64,000 nt of DNA from Cytobacillus firmus DS1 (GTDB lineage Bacteria > Bacillota > Bacilli > Bacillales > Cytobacillaceae), in assembly GCF_000565285.1 (NCBI RefSeq), contig NZ_APVL01000015.1, forward strand, positions 47,619 through 111,618, written 5' to 3'. The notes under the pieces are model-generated. The model worked only from the letters and a program-made list of their open reading frames with translations. It had not been told where the DNA came from and ran no database searches. Below, in pieces: positions 44,498-52,821 of the stretch (within the stretch, counting starts at the first letter, position 1; every line of letters begins with the position of its first letter). The translations under genes were made by a program, and so were the position numbers.

Positions 44498-45115
44498 TTA
44501 TTCCTGTTTCAGGTCCTGCAAAACAAGGCTCTTAACATAGTCAATAATGGTTCTATATGGATATTCTTCATTAATGACTCTATGAAGCATGGCCCCGTCC
44601 ATAAAAGTCCAGAATAATCCTGCTACATGATTTGGATCTGCATCCGGACGGAATTCCCCGGCAGTCTGCCCTTCTTCCATAATATCTTTTATCATTTTCA
44701 AAAAGAACTTCTTTCCTCGCTCGTTCAGAATTCGATTTAAGTTTTCATCTCTGGAAGAATGCAGCGTAAATTCCAGCTGTACAGTAATTCTATCTTTTCG
44801 TTCCTGGCTGAATGGGCTCATATCTCTATACAAATCAAAAAGATATTCCAGTTTCTCTTCCGCAGAAGAGAGAATGGAAATATTCTCTGCAAGTCTTGCA
44901 TTGGCTGATTCTGTCTGCTCATTCAAAAGCTCCAGGTAGATTTCTTCCTTGCTTTTAAAATAATTATAGATAGCTCCCTTGCTAATTCCTGAATAAGCGA
45001 CAATGTCATCAATGGTCGCTGCCTGAAATCCCTTTTTGGCAAAGCAAGCCAATGCGCCAGACAGGATCTCTTTCTTTTTTTTTCGTTTATATTCCTCTGA
45101 TACGATAGGCGGCAA
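44498..45115 (-). CDS. TetR/AcrR-family transcriptional regulator
   Basis: A 205-residue dimeric repressor. Residues 10-60 form the HTH: ILSGALACFAKKGFQAATID, then AYSGISKGAIYNYFKSKEEIYLE. The C-terminal ligand domain contains FSQERKDRITVQLEF and FMDGAMLHRVI. Its ligand is unknown. The start is a TTG with GGAGG 7 bases upstream. B. subtilis also has a TetR gene (yerO) near dgkB, but orthology is not shown. No efflux gene is adjacent. The gap 44245-44497 contains no other gene. Confidence 0.87.
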   Translation of the reverse strand: MPPIVSEEYKRKKKKEILSGALACFAKKGFQAATIDDIVAYSGISKGAIYNYFKSKEEIYLELLNEQTESANARLAENISILSSAEEKLEYLFDLYRDMSPFSQERKDRITVQLEFTLHSSRDENLNRILNERGKKFFLKMIKDIMEEGQTAGEFRPDADPNHVAGLFWTFMDGAMLHRVINEEYPYRTIIDYVKSLVLQDLKQE

Positions 45116-45169
45116 TTCAGTCCCTCCAAGGCATTTGAATTATTCTCTTTCAGTTACGTTATACCTGCA

Positions 45170-45427
45170 TCAGCAGCATTTCCTGCTGATTTCACTTCTT
45201 TTCAGAATTTCTTCTATATACACGCTGGCATGTTCACTCGTGATTTCCGTGTTTTCCTCCGCCAATCCCGCTTTTATCAAGTCTTCTTTCATTTTATCGA
45301 GAAATAAATCTCTGATAGCTGCTGAACGGCATGGCTGCATCTGTGCTGCCAAATCCCAAATCCATTGCTCAAGATGGATACTTTTGCTCTTTTTTTGCAT
45401 TTCCTGCGGAACCTGCCTTCTTCCCAT
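45170..45427 (-). CDS. Small hypothetical helical protein
   Basis: An 85-residue predicted protein with no membrane segment, mostly helical (LEQWIWDLAAQMQPCRSAAIRDLFLDKMKEDLIKAGL) and ending in a double Cys. I do not recognise a family. It is likely real because GGGGAG lies 8 bases ahead of the ATG at 45427 and composition is normal. It lies 54 bases upstream of the TetR gene in the same direction and may share its transcript. Confidence 0.55.
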   Translation of the reverse strand: MGRRQVPQEMQKKSKSIHLEQWIWDLAAQMQPCRSAAIRDLFLDKMKEDLIKAGLAEENTEITSEHASVYIEEILKRSEISRKCC

Positions 45428-45523
45428 ATCTCTCACTCCCCAGGCATTGTATTTAAAATAAACTGATCGGTCTTTTTTATTGTAAGTATTTTTATATGAA
45501 TTTTCAAATTTTTTATAAAAAAA

Positions 45524-45545
45524 ACTCCTAACTTCCGTTAAGAGT
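45524..45545 (-). terminator. Terminator of the zf-HC2 gene
   Basis: Stem ACTCTTAAC / GTTAGGAGT followed on the minus strand by TTTTTTTT. Confidence 0.75.
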
Positions 45546-45904
45546 CACTCCTGATCTATTTGATTTTTCTCCCGGTACATCGTTATTAATCCCCCAATGA
45601 GCATAAAGCAGGCGAAGGCAAGAGGAAACCAGCGCTCAAACCAGGATTCTTTAGGAGGAAGCCCACTCTGTTCCTTAGAAACTTCTTCGGAAATTCCGGC
45701 TGTAATTTGAGCCATAACAAGATTGGTAAAGTCCCCTTCCCCCGGCATTGCGGGCAAAGAGTACTCCTCCTGGTCCATTGCTTCGAGGTATACTTCCAGA
45801 CATTGATCACATATATAGAGATGATCTTCATAGAGTTCACGCTCAGGTTCAGAAAGCTCATTTTTCGCATATTTCTGCCATTCCTCCAATGAAAAATGCT
45901 CCAT
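45545..45904 (-). CDS. Anti-sigma-factor-like membrane protein with zinc-finger (zf-HC2)
   Basis: A 119-residue protein. The N-terminus has EDHLYICDQC (the H-x3-C-x2-C part of the zf-HC2 anti-sigma zinc domain), and one membrane helix is at about 92-112 (WFPLAFACFMLIGGLITMY). Such proteins normally hold an ECF sigma factor and are cotranscribed with it. No sigma factor is adjacent here: the upstream gene is plsY on the other strand. Start at 45904 has GGAAGG 9 bases upstream. It may control a distant sigma factor or have another role. Confidence 0.75.
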   Translation of the reverse strand: MEHFSLEEWQKYAKNELSEPERELYEDHLYICDQCLEVYLEAMDQEEYSLPAMPGEGDFTNLVMAQITAGISEEVSKEQSGLPPKESWFERWFPLAFACFMLIGGLITMYREKNQIDQE

Positions 45905-46273
45905 GAAAACCATCCTTCCAATATTCCTTACAGAGAGTGCTTTGAAACACAATTAATATCCTGAAGGGTATTATCCTAATCAAACATGTCCTTATAACTA
46001 TTCGAATAACATGCTTTCTTTTTGAGTGCCGAAACAATCATAATTTAGAGAATAGAATAATTCAATACCTTTTTAATAATAATCTCTAACAAAAAAGTTA
46101 CAGAATTTTCTATCCTAATTATTATAGATAATGATTAATTCTCCCTTTTCACTAAACCATTATATGGTAAACTGTAAGCAATGACTACATACAGAGGAGG
46201 CTGTTAAAAAATTTTCAAATAATGGACAACTCTAAAAAACAATTGAATATATTGATGAAAAAGGATGAATACG
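45905..46273. other. Divergent gene-free region between the zf-HC2 gene and plsY
   Basis: AT-rich sequence of 369 bases with no frame worth reporting. It must hold the promoters of the zf-HC2 gene and of plsY; TATGGTAAACTGTAAGC near 46164 resembles part of a sigma-A promoter region for plsY, but I cannot assign it firmly. Confidence 0.4.
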
Positions 46274-46900
46274 ATGACTTTTCTTATTTACCTGGCAGCA
46301 TACTTGATAGGATCAATTCCTACTGCCTTATTGTTTGGCAAATTTGCCTTTGGAATTGACATTCGTGATCATGGCAGTAATAATCCCGGTGCGACTAATA
46401 CTTTAAGGGTTCTTGGCAAGAAAGCAGCCATCGTGGTTCTGCTGGTGGATGTGGGCAAGGGGGCTGCAGCTGCGGCAATGCCTGCCATTCTGAACGCTGA
46501 GGCTGATCCGCTAATAGTTGGGATGGCCGCAGTTGCCGGTCACTGCTTTCCGGTCTTTGCAGGATTCCGCGGAGGAAAAGCCATCGCAACCACTGCAGGT
46601 GTTTTGCTTGCAGCAAATATTTGGATGTTTTTAATCGCCTATATTTCTTTTATCGCTATTATTTTCCTAACGAAGTATGTATTTTTCGGCTCTTTATCGG
46701 TGGGTGCATCTTTGCTTATTTATTCATTATTTACTGAAGGCACTGAACATGAACTTATCTTTTCTATTTTCCTATTATTTCTGCTTTTCCTGCATCGTTC
46801 GAACATTAAAAACTTTATTGGTAATAATGAGCCTAAAATCAATGATAAGCGCTTAAAGGATGACCGCATCCCTCCAAGAGATGATAAAAAACGAGCCTAA
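46274..46900 (+). CDS. plsY: Acyl-phosphate glycerol-3-phosphate acyltransferase
   Basis: Transfers an acyl group from acyl-phosphate to glycerol 3-phosphate, the first step of phospholipid synthesis, in the membrane. The 208-residue protein has about five hydrophobic segments and the three conserved loops: GSIPTALLFGK, the GSNNPGATNTLRVLGKK loop and FAGFRGGKAIATTAG. Start at 46274 follows AAAGGA at 8 bases; the ATG at 46265 has no spacing for a site. The last 30 residues are hydrophilic. Confidence 0.95.
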   Translation: MTFLIYLAAYLIGSIPTALLFGKFAFGIDIRDHGSNNPGATNTLRVLGKKAAIVVLLVDVGKGAAAAAMPAILNAEADPLIVGMAAVAGHCFPVFAGFRGGKAIATTAGVLLAANIWMFLIAYISFIAIIFLTKYVFFGSLSVGASLLIYSLFTEGTEHELIFSIFLLFLLFLHRSNIKNFIGNNEPKINDKRLKDDRIPPRDDKKRA

Positions 46901-46903
46901 TTG

Positions 46904-46930
46904 AAACCCGGATCTTTGCATTCGGGTTTT
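46904..46930 (+). terminator. Terminator of plsY
   Basis: Stem AAACCCG / CGGGTTT followed by TTTATTATTTTT. Confidence 0.8.
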
Positions 46931-46974
46931 TTATTATTTTTCACATGAAAGCAGCTCTTTAAGCAAAACCTTTG

Positions 46975-47358
46975 AATAAAGTGAAACTTCAATCAGTGGG
47001 GCCTTATCCCCCACTGATTGTTAGTCGCGTTCTAATGTCGCTAAGATCCCGCTAGCGCTTCGATCAATCGACTCTACGAACCCGATTGGTTTAACTAAGC
47101 CTCTGCCTGCGCGTCGGCAAGTTTCACTGTATCTCACCAATCGGGCCTTTACATTATAAAGCGAGGCGACTTGCCTTGGGGTGACAAGCATAAGACGGGC
47201 AGATGGTGGGGAGTGCTTTTCTTCCCATCAGCTGATTGGCTTATGATCTCGAGCCCCTAGGAGCCGCAGCTAGATTGGGCAGTTTGACCCCCACTTATCC
47301 TCGTTTGATTCCTCTGAGTCTTGAAGCGGGGGTCTTACTGCCCGTTAGACTGCGATAA
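46975..47358. repeat. Family B repeat with a family A fragment inside
   Basis: The plsY-DUF421 gap (481 bases) has no gene. It holds a family B repeat, from AATAAAGTGAAACTTCAATC to CTGCCCGTTAGACTGCGATA. It contains hairpins CAGTGGGG... / CCCCACTG and GGGCAGTTTGACCCCC / the reverse. Between CGGGCCTTTAC and GGGCAGTTTGACC (positions about 47157-47280) is a family A-like piece (GCGAGGCGACTTGCC ... GCATAAGACGGG ... GGAGCCGCAGCTAGA). The other family B locus at 51213 lacks this piece. The right end runs to 23 bases before the DUF421 ATG. Confidence 0.75.
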
Positions 47359-47381
47359 AGTGCGTTCGAAGGAGTTTGCAT

Positions 47382-48041
47382 ATGGTCTTGATCTTAAAAA
47401 TAGCGAGTCTTTACTTAATCACAATCATGATTATGAGGCTGATGGGGAAATCGACGATTATCCAGATGACTCCTTATGACCTTGTCGCCATCATAATCGT
47501 TGGCACAGTTGCTTCTGAGCCTCTCATTAGCACAAAATACTGGCCGACATTAGCAGCATTGGCCATTCTTGTAGGCCTTCACATTCTCTTCTCTTATTTG
47601 ACTTTAAACCAAATTGGCAATCGGTTTTTTCTTGGGGAGCCGACCATGCTTATTAAAAATGGAGAAATCCTTGAAGACAATCTGGAAAAATCCCATTTAT
47701 CCATGTCACAGCTGCTGTCGATCTTAAGAAGCAAAGGCTACCCAAAGATTGCGGATGTTGATTACGCTATTCTCGAGCCAATTGGTGAAGTGAGCATCAT
47801 ACCGAAAGTGGCCAATACGCCTGTAACAGTTGAACATTTAAAGATCAGCATACAGGATGAAGGACTCCCGATTGCGGTGATTGTGGATGGCAGGATCCAG
47901 TCCCGGAATCTAGAGCTGCTGGGACAGACAAAGGATTGGCTTTTAGAGCAGCTGCGCCAGAACAATTTAAACGAGAAAGAGATTATGTATGCTTATGTAA
48001 ATGAAAAGTCAAAGAAATTGAATATAAACAGACGCAGATAA
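47382..48041 (+). CDS. DUF421 membrane protein (YetF/YrbG family), second copy
   Basis: A 219-residue protein with three N-terminal helices and a soluble C-terminal domain. TPYDLVAIIIVGTVASEPL is the family marker; paralogue of the gene at 20996. LHILFSYLTLNQIGNRFFLGEP connects helix 3 to the soluble domain. ATG at 47382 has AAGGAG 7 bases upstream; the frame start at 47376 is a TTG without site. Function unknown. Its ribosome site lies just after a family B repeat. Confidence 0.85.
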   Translation: MVLILKIASLYLITIMIMRLMGKSTIIQMTPYDLVAIIIVGTVASEPLISTKYWPTLAALAILVGLHILFSYLTLNQIGNRFFLGEPTMLIKNGEILEDNLEKSHLSMSQLLSILRSKGYPKIADVDYAILEPIGEVSIIPKVANTPVTVEHLKISIQDEGLPIAVIVDGRIQSRNLELLGQTKDWLLEQLRQNNLNEKEIMYAYVNEKSKKLNINRRR

Positions 48042-48054
48042 TTTTCCAAAATAG

Positions 48055-48079
48055 GTTTATTGATTAAAATTAAGGGTAA
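48055..48079 (+). promoter_or_regulatory. Sigma-B promoter of the V4R-STAS gene
   Basis: GTTTAT (48055-48060), 13-base spacer, GGGTAA (48074-48079), close to the sigma-B consensus. The start of transcription is expected near 48087, about 60 bases ahead of the ATG. Confidence 0.75.
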
Positions 48080-48145
48080 TTAATATGAGTTACATATCAG
48101 AAAAAAATTACTTTACTATACATATCAATATCAGGGGGTAATGGT

Positions 48146-49171
48146 ATGAAAGAAGAAGGCCTAGTGCTTGAAACGAAAATTGACGGCTTTAATTTTAATT
48201 GGGATCTCGAAAAAGGTCTTTTTAACTTTGAAGGTGAAGACTCAGTCCTTTTTTGGATAAGTTCCGCCATGAAAAGCTTTTTCGATACGATTGAAGAGAT
48301 TTCAGGAAAAGAAACCTCCAGCCTTGTACTTGAAACCGCCGGCTTCAGGCAGGGAATGGTTGTTGGGAAGTTTTTCAAAGACATGAATCTGCACATATCT
48401 GAAGTCGCCAATATCATCCCCAGAATATACGCTTCTGCCGGCTGGGGGAAGTTCATCATTAGTGATGTAGATCCCGCTGCCAAAACAGCCAGGGTCAGAA
48501 CTGTTGACAGCTGGGAATATAAGATTAACAAGAAACAAGGGAAAAATGAATCCGGAACCTTTCTGCCTGGACATTTTGCGGGAATCTTTTCCTCTGTGTT
48601 TGGGACAAGCATATGGTATAAAAAGGAATTTGACCAGTTAGCCGGCCAGGATTATTCAGAGCTGAATTTCTTCCCTTCAAGCGTTACAGTTGAGGAAAAT
48701 ATCCACGCTTTAGCGAGACGGGAAGAATCCAAAAAAATCAGCGAGCTTGAGAAATTAGTGGAAGTGCGCACGTTAGAACTTAAGCAGCTTGTTAAAGAAA
48801 TCTCTTCACCGGTTATTCCAGTCCTGGATGGAATTGTTGTTGTCCCTCTTTTGGGAAGATATGATGAATTCCGTTCTGAAGAACTCGTCGACAAAACTCT
48901 TCATAGCCTTCCGAGGCACCAGGCAGATTGCCTAATCCTGGACCTGACCGGGTTAAATCAGTCCATCAGTGCCTATACGGTGGAATTCTTAAGCAAATTG
49001 GCTGCGGCGGCTAATCTGATCGGTACCGAAACGATTCTGGTTGGCATTTCTCCGGAACTTGGCACTAAAATTACGGAAACCAACTTTAATCTCTCTAAAT
49101 TTAACTGCTTCACAAACCTGCAGCATGGCATTTATTACGCTCTTTCCAAAAAAGGCAGGAAAATCTTTTAA
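48146..49171 (+). CDS. V4R-STAS protein, RsbR-like
   Basis: A 341-residue cytoplasmic protein. The N-terminal part (about 30-200) has V4R-like features, a small-molecule sensing module: RQGMVVGKFFKDMNLHISEV, then GTFLPGHFAGIFSSVFGTSIW. A short helix (about 205-230) links it to a C-terminal STAS domain (about 230-335) with SSPVIPVLDGIVVVPLLG and LDLTGLN. In RsbRA two Thr are phosphorylated by RsbT; aligned by eye, the first is replaced by Glu (GRYDEFRS) and the second by Ser (QSISAY). It is therefore probably a stressosome-type regulator with altered control. SD AGGGGG precedes the ATG, and a sigma-B promoter lies upstream. Confidence 0.78.
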   Translation: MKEEGLVLETKIDGFNFNWDLEKGLFNFEGEDSVLFWISSAMKSFFDTIEEISGKETSSLVLETAGFRQGMVVGKFFKDMNLHISEVANIIPRIYASAGWGKFIISDVDPAAKTARVRTVDSWEYKINKKQGKNESGTFLPGHFAGIFSSVFGTSIWYKKEFDQLAGQDYSELNFFPSSVTVEENIHALARREESKKISELEKLVEVRTLELKQLVKEISSPVIPVLDGIVVVPLLGRYDEFRSEELVDKTLHSLPRHQADCLILDLTGLNQSISAYTVEFLSKLAAAANLIGTETILVGISPELGTKITETNFNLSKFNCFTNLQHGIYYALSKKGRKIF

Positions 49172-49177
49172 TCATAC

Positions 49178-49216
49178 AAAAAGCTGACTCCGCATCGGTC
49201 GGAAGTCAGCTTTTTT
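49178..49216 (+). terminator. Terminator of the V4R-STAS gene
   Basis: Stem AAAAGCTGACTCCG / CGGAAGTCAGCTTTT followed by TT. Confidence 0.85.
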
Positions 49217-49246
49217 GCGTTAATTCCATTTTTCAGCAAGGTCAAA

Positions 49247-49337
49247 ATGGCCGCATCCGTAAAATTATGTGCGGATAGCTGGAATTTATGTGCGGATAAG
49301 ATTTTTAATGTGCGGTTAAATTTTTTTATGTGCGCAC
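49247..49337. repeat. Phased repeat array 2: ATGTGCGG words at 20-21 bp period
   Basis: Between two convergent genes, ATGGCCGC begins at 49247 and ATGTGCGG-type words at 49267, 49288, 49308 and 49328 (the last is ATGTGCGC). Steps are 20, 21, 20 and 20 bp, with AT-rich variable spacers. Confidence 0.8.
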
Positions 49338-49355
49338 AGGACCCAATGATATCTC

Positions 49356-50120
49356 CTATTTCTCTACCTGCACTTTCTTCGGCGCCCCCCTATATTTCGC
49401 TTCCCGCAGCTCCAGCGCGTAGGCCTCAAGCTTCGGCATTCCCATGTCTTTAGCAATGCTGATTTCTTTTTCAACATCATACGGAACCCGGACAATCTCG
49501 ATGGAAAATGGCGCAGCCTCTTTTGCTAAGTATTCCCCATGCAATATCACATAGGTTGCCTGAGGGATATCAAGGGAGTTCCCGACGCTTCCTGCATTGA
49601 ATAGTGTCTTTTGCGGATGAATCGGTTCGACCAGGGCTGCGTGAATATCCCCGTACCCGATAACGTCCGGAATCCTGCCATTCTCTCCGGCAGTAATATT
49701 TTCCGTATTCTCGAACATAGCCAGCTTTTCATCATATGAATCCCTCATCGGCACAACCCGGTGATAAATGCTTTTGGCTGAAGCATGGTAGAGTCTGATA
49801 TATTTTCCGCTCATATAAAAATCATGATGGAACGGAAGCGTGCCTAAATAGGATAAGGCCTCTTCCCCCAGCTGTCTCTGATGCCACTGCCCCTCTTCAA
49901 AGTCCAGCGGCTTCTGCATAAAGTCATCCCAGTTTCCAAGGAGGACCACTTCACAGGTCTCTTTAATCCGTTCAACAGCTTTAAGAGAATTGGGTCCTTT
50001 TCCTATTAAGTCACCCAGGCAAAAAATATTCTCTATTCCGCGTTCACGGATATTGTCCAGAACAGCGTCCAGAGCTGTGATATTTCCATGAATATCAGAT
50101 ATTACGGCTACTTTTCCCAT
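49356..50120 (-). CDS. Metallophosphoesterase
   Basis: A 254-residue calcineurin-like phosphoesterase. Metal ligands are in ISDIHGN (D and H near residue 8), LGDLIGKGP (about 38), LGNWDDF (GNxD in place of GNHD, about 62) and GYGDIHAALV (about 153). Proteins of this size in Bacillus resemble diadenosine-polyphosphate or phosphodiester hydrolases; the substrate is not readable. GGAGG precedes the ATG. Divergent from ppaC and separated from the STAS gene by array 2. Confidence 0.85.
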   Translation of the reverse strand: MGKVAVISDIHGNITALDAVLDNIRERGIENIFCLGDLIGKGPNSLKAVERIKETCEVVLLGNWDDFMQKPLDFEEGQWHQRQLGEEALSYLGTLPFHHDFYMSGKYIRLYHASAKSIYHRVVPMRDSYDEKLAMFENTENITAGENGRIPDVIGYGDIHAALVEPIHPQKTLFNAGSVGNSLDIPQATYVILHGEYLAKEAAPFSIEIVRVPYDVEKEISIAKDMGMPKLEAYALELREAKYRGAPKKVQVEK

Positions 50121-50283
50121 GTTTGTCTCCTCCTTACTTTTTTATAATTCTCCAAAACACCCATGCTTCCTCTAACAATTGAAAAAACAAAATTTGATTT
50201 TTCCCTGTACCGCCTTTACATTAGAAATATGGTAAAATAACAGCATGCCAAAACCAACATTACATATAGAAGGAGTAGGAATT

Positions 50284-51216
50284 ATGTCAAAAGTATTTGT
50301 ATTCGGACACAAAAACCCAGACACTGACTCAATCTGTTCAGCACTTGCTTATGCAGAATTAAAAAACAAATTAGGCGTTGATGCAGAGCCAATCCGCCTC
50401 GGCCAGGTAAATGAGGAAACACAATATGCCTTAGATTATTTTAAGACTGAAGCTCCCCGGCTTGTTGAGGCGGTATCCAAGGAAGCCAGCGAAGTAATTC
50501 TTGTAGACCATAACGAATTCCAGCAAAGCGCTGATGATATCAGAGATGTGAAAATCCTTGAGGTTATTGACCACCACCGCATAGCGAACTTTGAAACAAG
50601 CGATCCGCTTTACTACCGCGCAGAGCCTGTTGGCTGTACAGCAACCATTCTGAACAAAATGTACAAGGAAAACGGAGTGGAAATCAGCAAGGAAACAGCT
50701 GGACTCATGCTTTCTGCCATCATTTCCGATTCTTTGCTGTTCAAATCTCCAACATGCACAGATCAGGACATTGCAGCAGCACGTGAGCTTGCTGAAATCG
50801 CGGGAGTAAACGCTGAAGAATATGGTCTGGAAATGCTGAAAGCAGGAGCAGACTTAAGCAAGAAGAGTGTGAAAGAGCTAATCTCCCTTGACGCAAAGGA
50901 ATTCCAAATGGGAAGCTTTAAAACAGAAATCGCTCAGGTTAATGCTGTGGACCTGAATGACGTATTAAGCCGCCAGGAAGAATTGGAGGCTGTCATTACT
51001 GAAAACATTAATAACAAAGAGCTTGACCTTTTTGTTTTTGTTTTAACTGACATCCTTAACAACGACTCAGTTGCTATCTCTCTTGGCAAAGAAGCTGCAG
51101 CAGTTGAAAAAGCTTATGATGTAACACTTGAAAACAACAGTGCCGTATTAAAGGGCGTTGTTTCACGCAAAAAGCAAATTGTACCGCCTCTTACAAACGT
51201 ATTGGCTGGCAAATAA
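50284..51216 (+). CDS. ppaC: Manganese-dependent inorganic pyrophosphatase
   Basis: Hydrolyses pyrophosphate. The 310-residue class II (DHH family) enzyme has the metal motifs GHKNPDTDS (about 8-16), VDHNE (about 75), DHHRI (about 97) and a C-terminal DHHA2 domain ending [12 protein letters not shown] at 50284 has AAGGAG upstream and gives the family start [16 protein letters not shown]. The stop codon TAA at 51214 is within the first bases of a tandem repeat. Confidence 0.97.
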   Translation: MSKVFVFGHKNPDTDSICSALAYAELKNKLGVDAEPIRLGQVNEETQYALDYFKTEAPRLVEAVSKEASEVILVDHNEFQQSADDIRDVKILEVIDHHRIANFETSDPLYYRAEPVGCTATILNKMYKENGVEISKETAGLMLSAIISDSLLFKSPTCTDQDIAAARELAEIAGVNAEEYGLEMLKAGADLSKKSVKELISLDAKEFQMGSFKTEIAQVNAVDLNDVLSRQEELEAVITENINNKELDLFVFVLTDILNNDSVAISLGKEAAAVEKAYDVTLENNSAVLKGVVSRKKQIVPPLTNVLAGK

Positions 51217-51716
51217 AGTGAAACTTCAATCAGTGGAGGTTTTCCTTATCCCCCACTGATTGTTAGTTGAACCAATCGGGCCTTTACGGGCAGTTTGACC
51301 CCCACTTATCCTCCGTTGATTACTCTGAGTCTTCAAGTGGGGGTCTTACTGCCCGTTAGACTGCGATAAAGTGAAACTTCAATCAGTGGGGGTTTTCCTT
51401 ATCCCCCACTGATTGTTAGTTGAACCAATCGGGCCTTTACGGGCAGTTTGACCCCCACTTATCCTCCGTTGATTACTCTGAGTCTTCAAGTGGGGGTCTT
51501 ACTGCCCGTTAGACTGCGATAAAGTGAAACTTCAATCAGTGGGGGTTTTCCTTATCCCCCACTGATTGTTAGTCGCGTTCTAGTGTCGCTAAGATCTCCG
51601 CTAGCGCTATGCTCAATCGACACTACGAACCCGATTGGTTCAACTAAGCCTCTGCCTTCGCGTCGCAAGTTTCACTGTATCTCACCAATCGGGCCTTTAC
51701 GGGCAGTAAGACTGCG
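51213..51716. repeat. Family B tandem array: two full 153-bp units and a longer third
   Basis: Copies start at 51213, 51366 and 51519, an exact 153-bp period (ATAAAGTGAAACTTC... to ...CCCGTTAGACTGCG). The third copy is longer and contains a 100-base segment (CGCGTTCTAGTGTCGC... GTTTCACTG) also present in the 46975 copy. Each unit can fold two GC-rich hairpins, CAGTGGGGG/CCCCCACTG and GACCCCCACTT/AAGTGGGGGTC. The TAA of ppaC is the first TAA of copy 1. No gene in this 537-base gap. Confidence 0.85.
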
Positions 51717-51725
51717 ATAAGACAG

Positions 51726-51751
51726 AAGCAGTGCCGCCACCTGGCACTGCT
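51726..51751. terminator. Terminator between the repeat array and the nitronate monooxygenase gene
   Basis: Perfect 10-bp stem AAGCAGTGCC / GGCACTGCTT, followed by TTTTA on the plus strand; the better T run favours stopping transcripts that enter from ppaC. Confidence 0.65.
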
Positions 51752-51753
51752 TT

Positions 51754-52821
51754 TTACTTATCCAATAATGCTTCTGTCCCCTTAACAAGCTTGATCATGA
51801 GTTCCTTCACTGTCACCTCTTCAGCCATTCCCACTCCCTGCCCGGCCCATAAAGACATAAACTCCGGACGCTCCAGCTTGGCTGCCTGCTTCCGGATAGG
51901 AGCTGTCATATCATTCTGCAATGGATAAGGCAACGCTTGCCTGCCTTTCATTTCATCCATGAATCTGTTGCGAATCCCTCTTGCTGGCTTTCCTGAGAAT
52001 GCTTTCGTCACATCTGTCTGATCTTCCCTTGCATTTAATAATGCCTGTTTGTACAGTGAGTGAGCTCCGCTTTCCCGGCATGTAAGAAAAGCTGTTCCCA
52101 GCTGGGCTCCTGCTGCGCCAAGCATCATAGCAGCCGCAATACCGCGGGAATCCATTATTCCCCCTGCAGCAGCCACGGGACAGCTGACCGCATCTGCTAC
52201 CTGTGGTATTAGAGCCATGGAGCCGATCATCCCGCTTTCTACCCTGTGAAAAGTTCCGCGGTGTCCCCCAGCTTCAGACCCCTGAACAACAATTATATCT
52301 GCGCCAGCCTCTTCCCATTCCACTGCTTCTTTTACATTGGTTGCGGTTCCAATAATTATCGTACCCTGTTTCTTTAATTCAGAAATAATCGCAGAGTCAG
52401 GTATGCCAAATGTAAAGCTGCAAACAGGCACCCGTTCTTCCATCAAAACAACAAGCTGTTTTCTGTATAAAGCAGCATAATCCTTTTCTGGCAGAGAAGG
52501 TTTTTCCTCCATACCAAGCTCACTGCTGAATCGTTCAAGCACATTCCCCATGCTGCTGATGTCATCTGCATTCGCTGATACATCAAGATCCGGAACAAAG
52601 AGATTGACGCCAAATGGCCGATCAGTCAATTTTCGAATCTGTTTTATATCCTCTCTTATCTCCTCCGGACTCATATAGCCTGCACCCATATTTCCAAGTC
52701 CGCCGCAATTTGATACCTCACTGATTAATTGCGGCGTTGTCATTCCTCCAGCCATGGGAGCCTGAAAAACAGGGTATTTTATACCCAGCATCGCAGTGAT
52801 GGAATTCCGGTTCCAGACCAT
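51754..52821 (-). CDS. Nitronate monooxygenase (NPD family)
   Basis: A 355-residue FMN-dependent TIM barrel that oxidises alkyl nitronates such as propionate 3-nitronate. Family marks are the N-terminal YPVFQAPMAGG, PFGVNLFVPD, the catalytic-loop EAGGHRG with His, AAGGIMDSRGIAAAMMLGAAG, and FLTCRESGAH. Its ATG directly abuts the stop of the thioredoxin-like gene upstream (TAAATG), so the two are coupled. Confidence 0.9.
   Translation of the reverse strand: MVWNRNSITAMLGIKYPVFQAPMAGGMTTPQLISEVSNCGGLGNMGAGYMSPEEIREDIKQIRKLTDRPFGVNLFVPDLDVSANADDISSMGNVLERFSSELGMEEKPSLPEKDYAALYRKQLVVLMEERVPVCSFTFGIPDSAIISELKKQGTIIIGTATNVKEAVEWEEAGADIIVVQGSEAGGHRGTFHRVESGMIGSMALIPQVADAVSCPVAAAGGIMDSRGIAAAMMLGAAGAQLGTAFLTCRESGAHSLYKQALLNAREDQTDVTKAFSGKPARGIRNRFMDEMKGRQALPYPLQNDMTAPIRKQAAKLERPEFMSLWAGQGVGMAEEVTVKELMIKLVKGTEALLDK

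Noticed and set aside
45923..45948. Possible sigma-B promoter (GTTTCA-14-AGGAAT) before the zf-HC2 gene
   Set aside because: The -10 lacks the first G of GGGAAT; AT-rich surroundings make chance matches likely.
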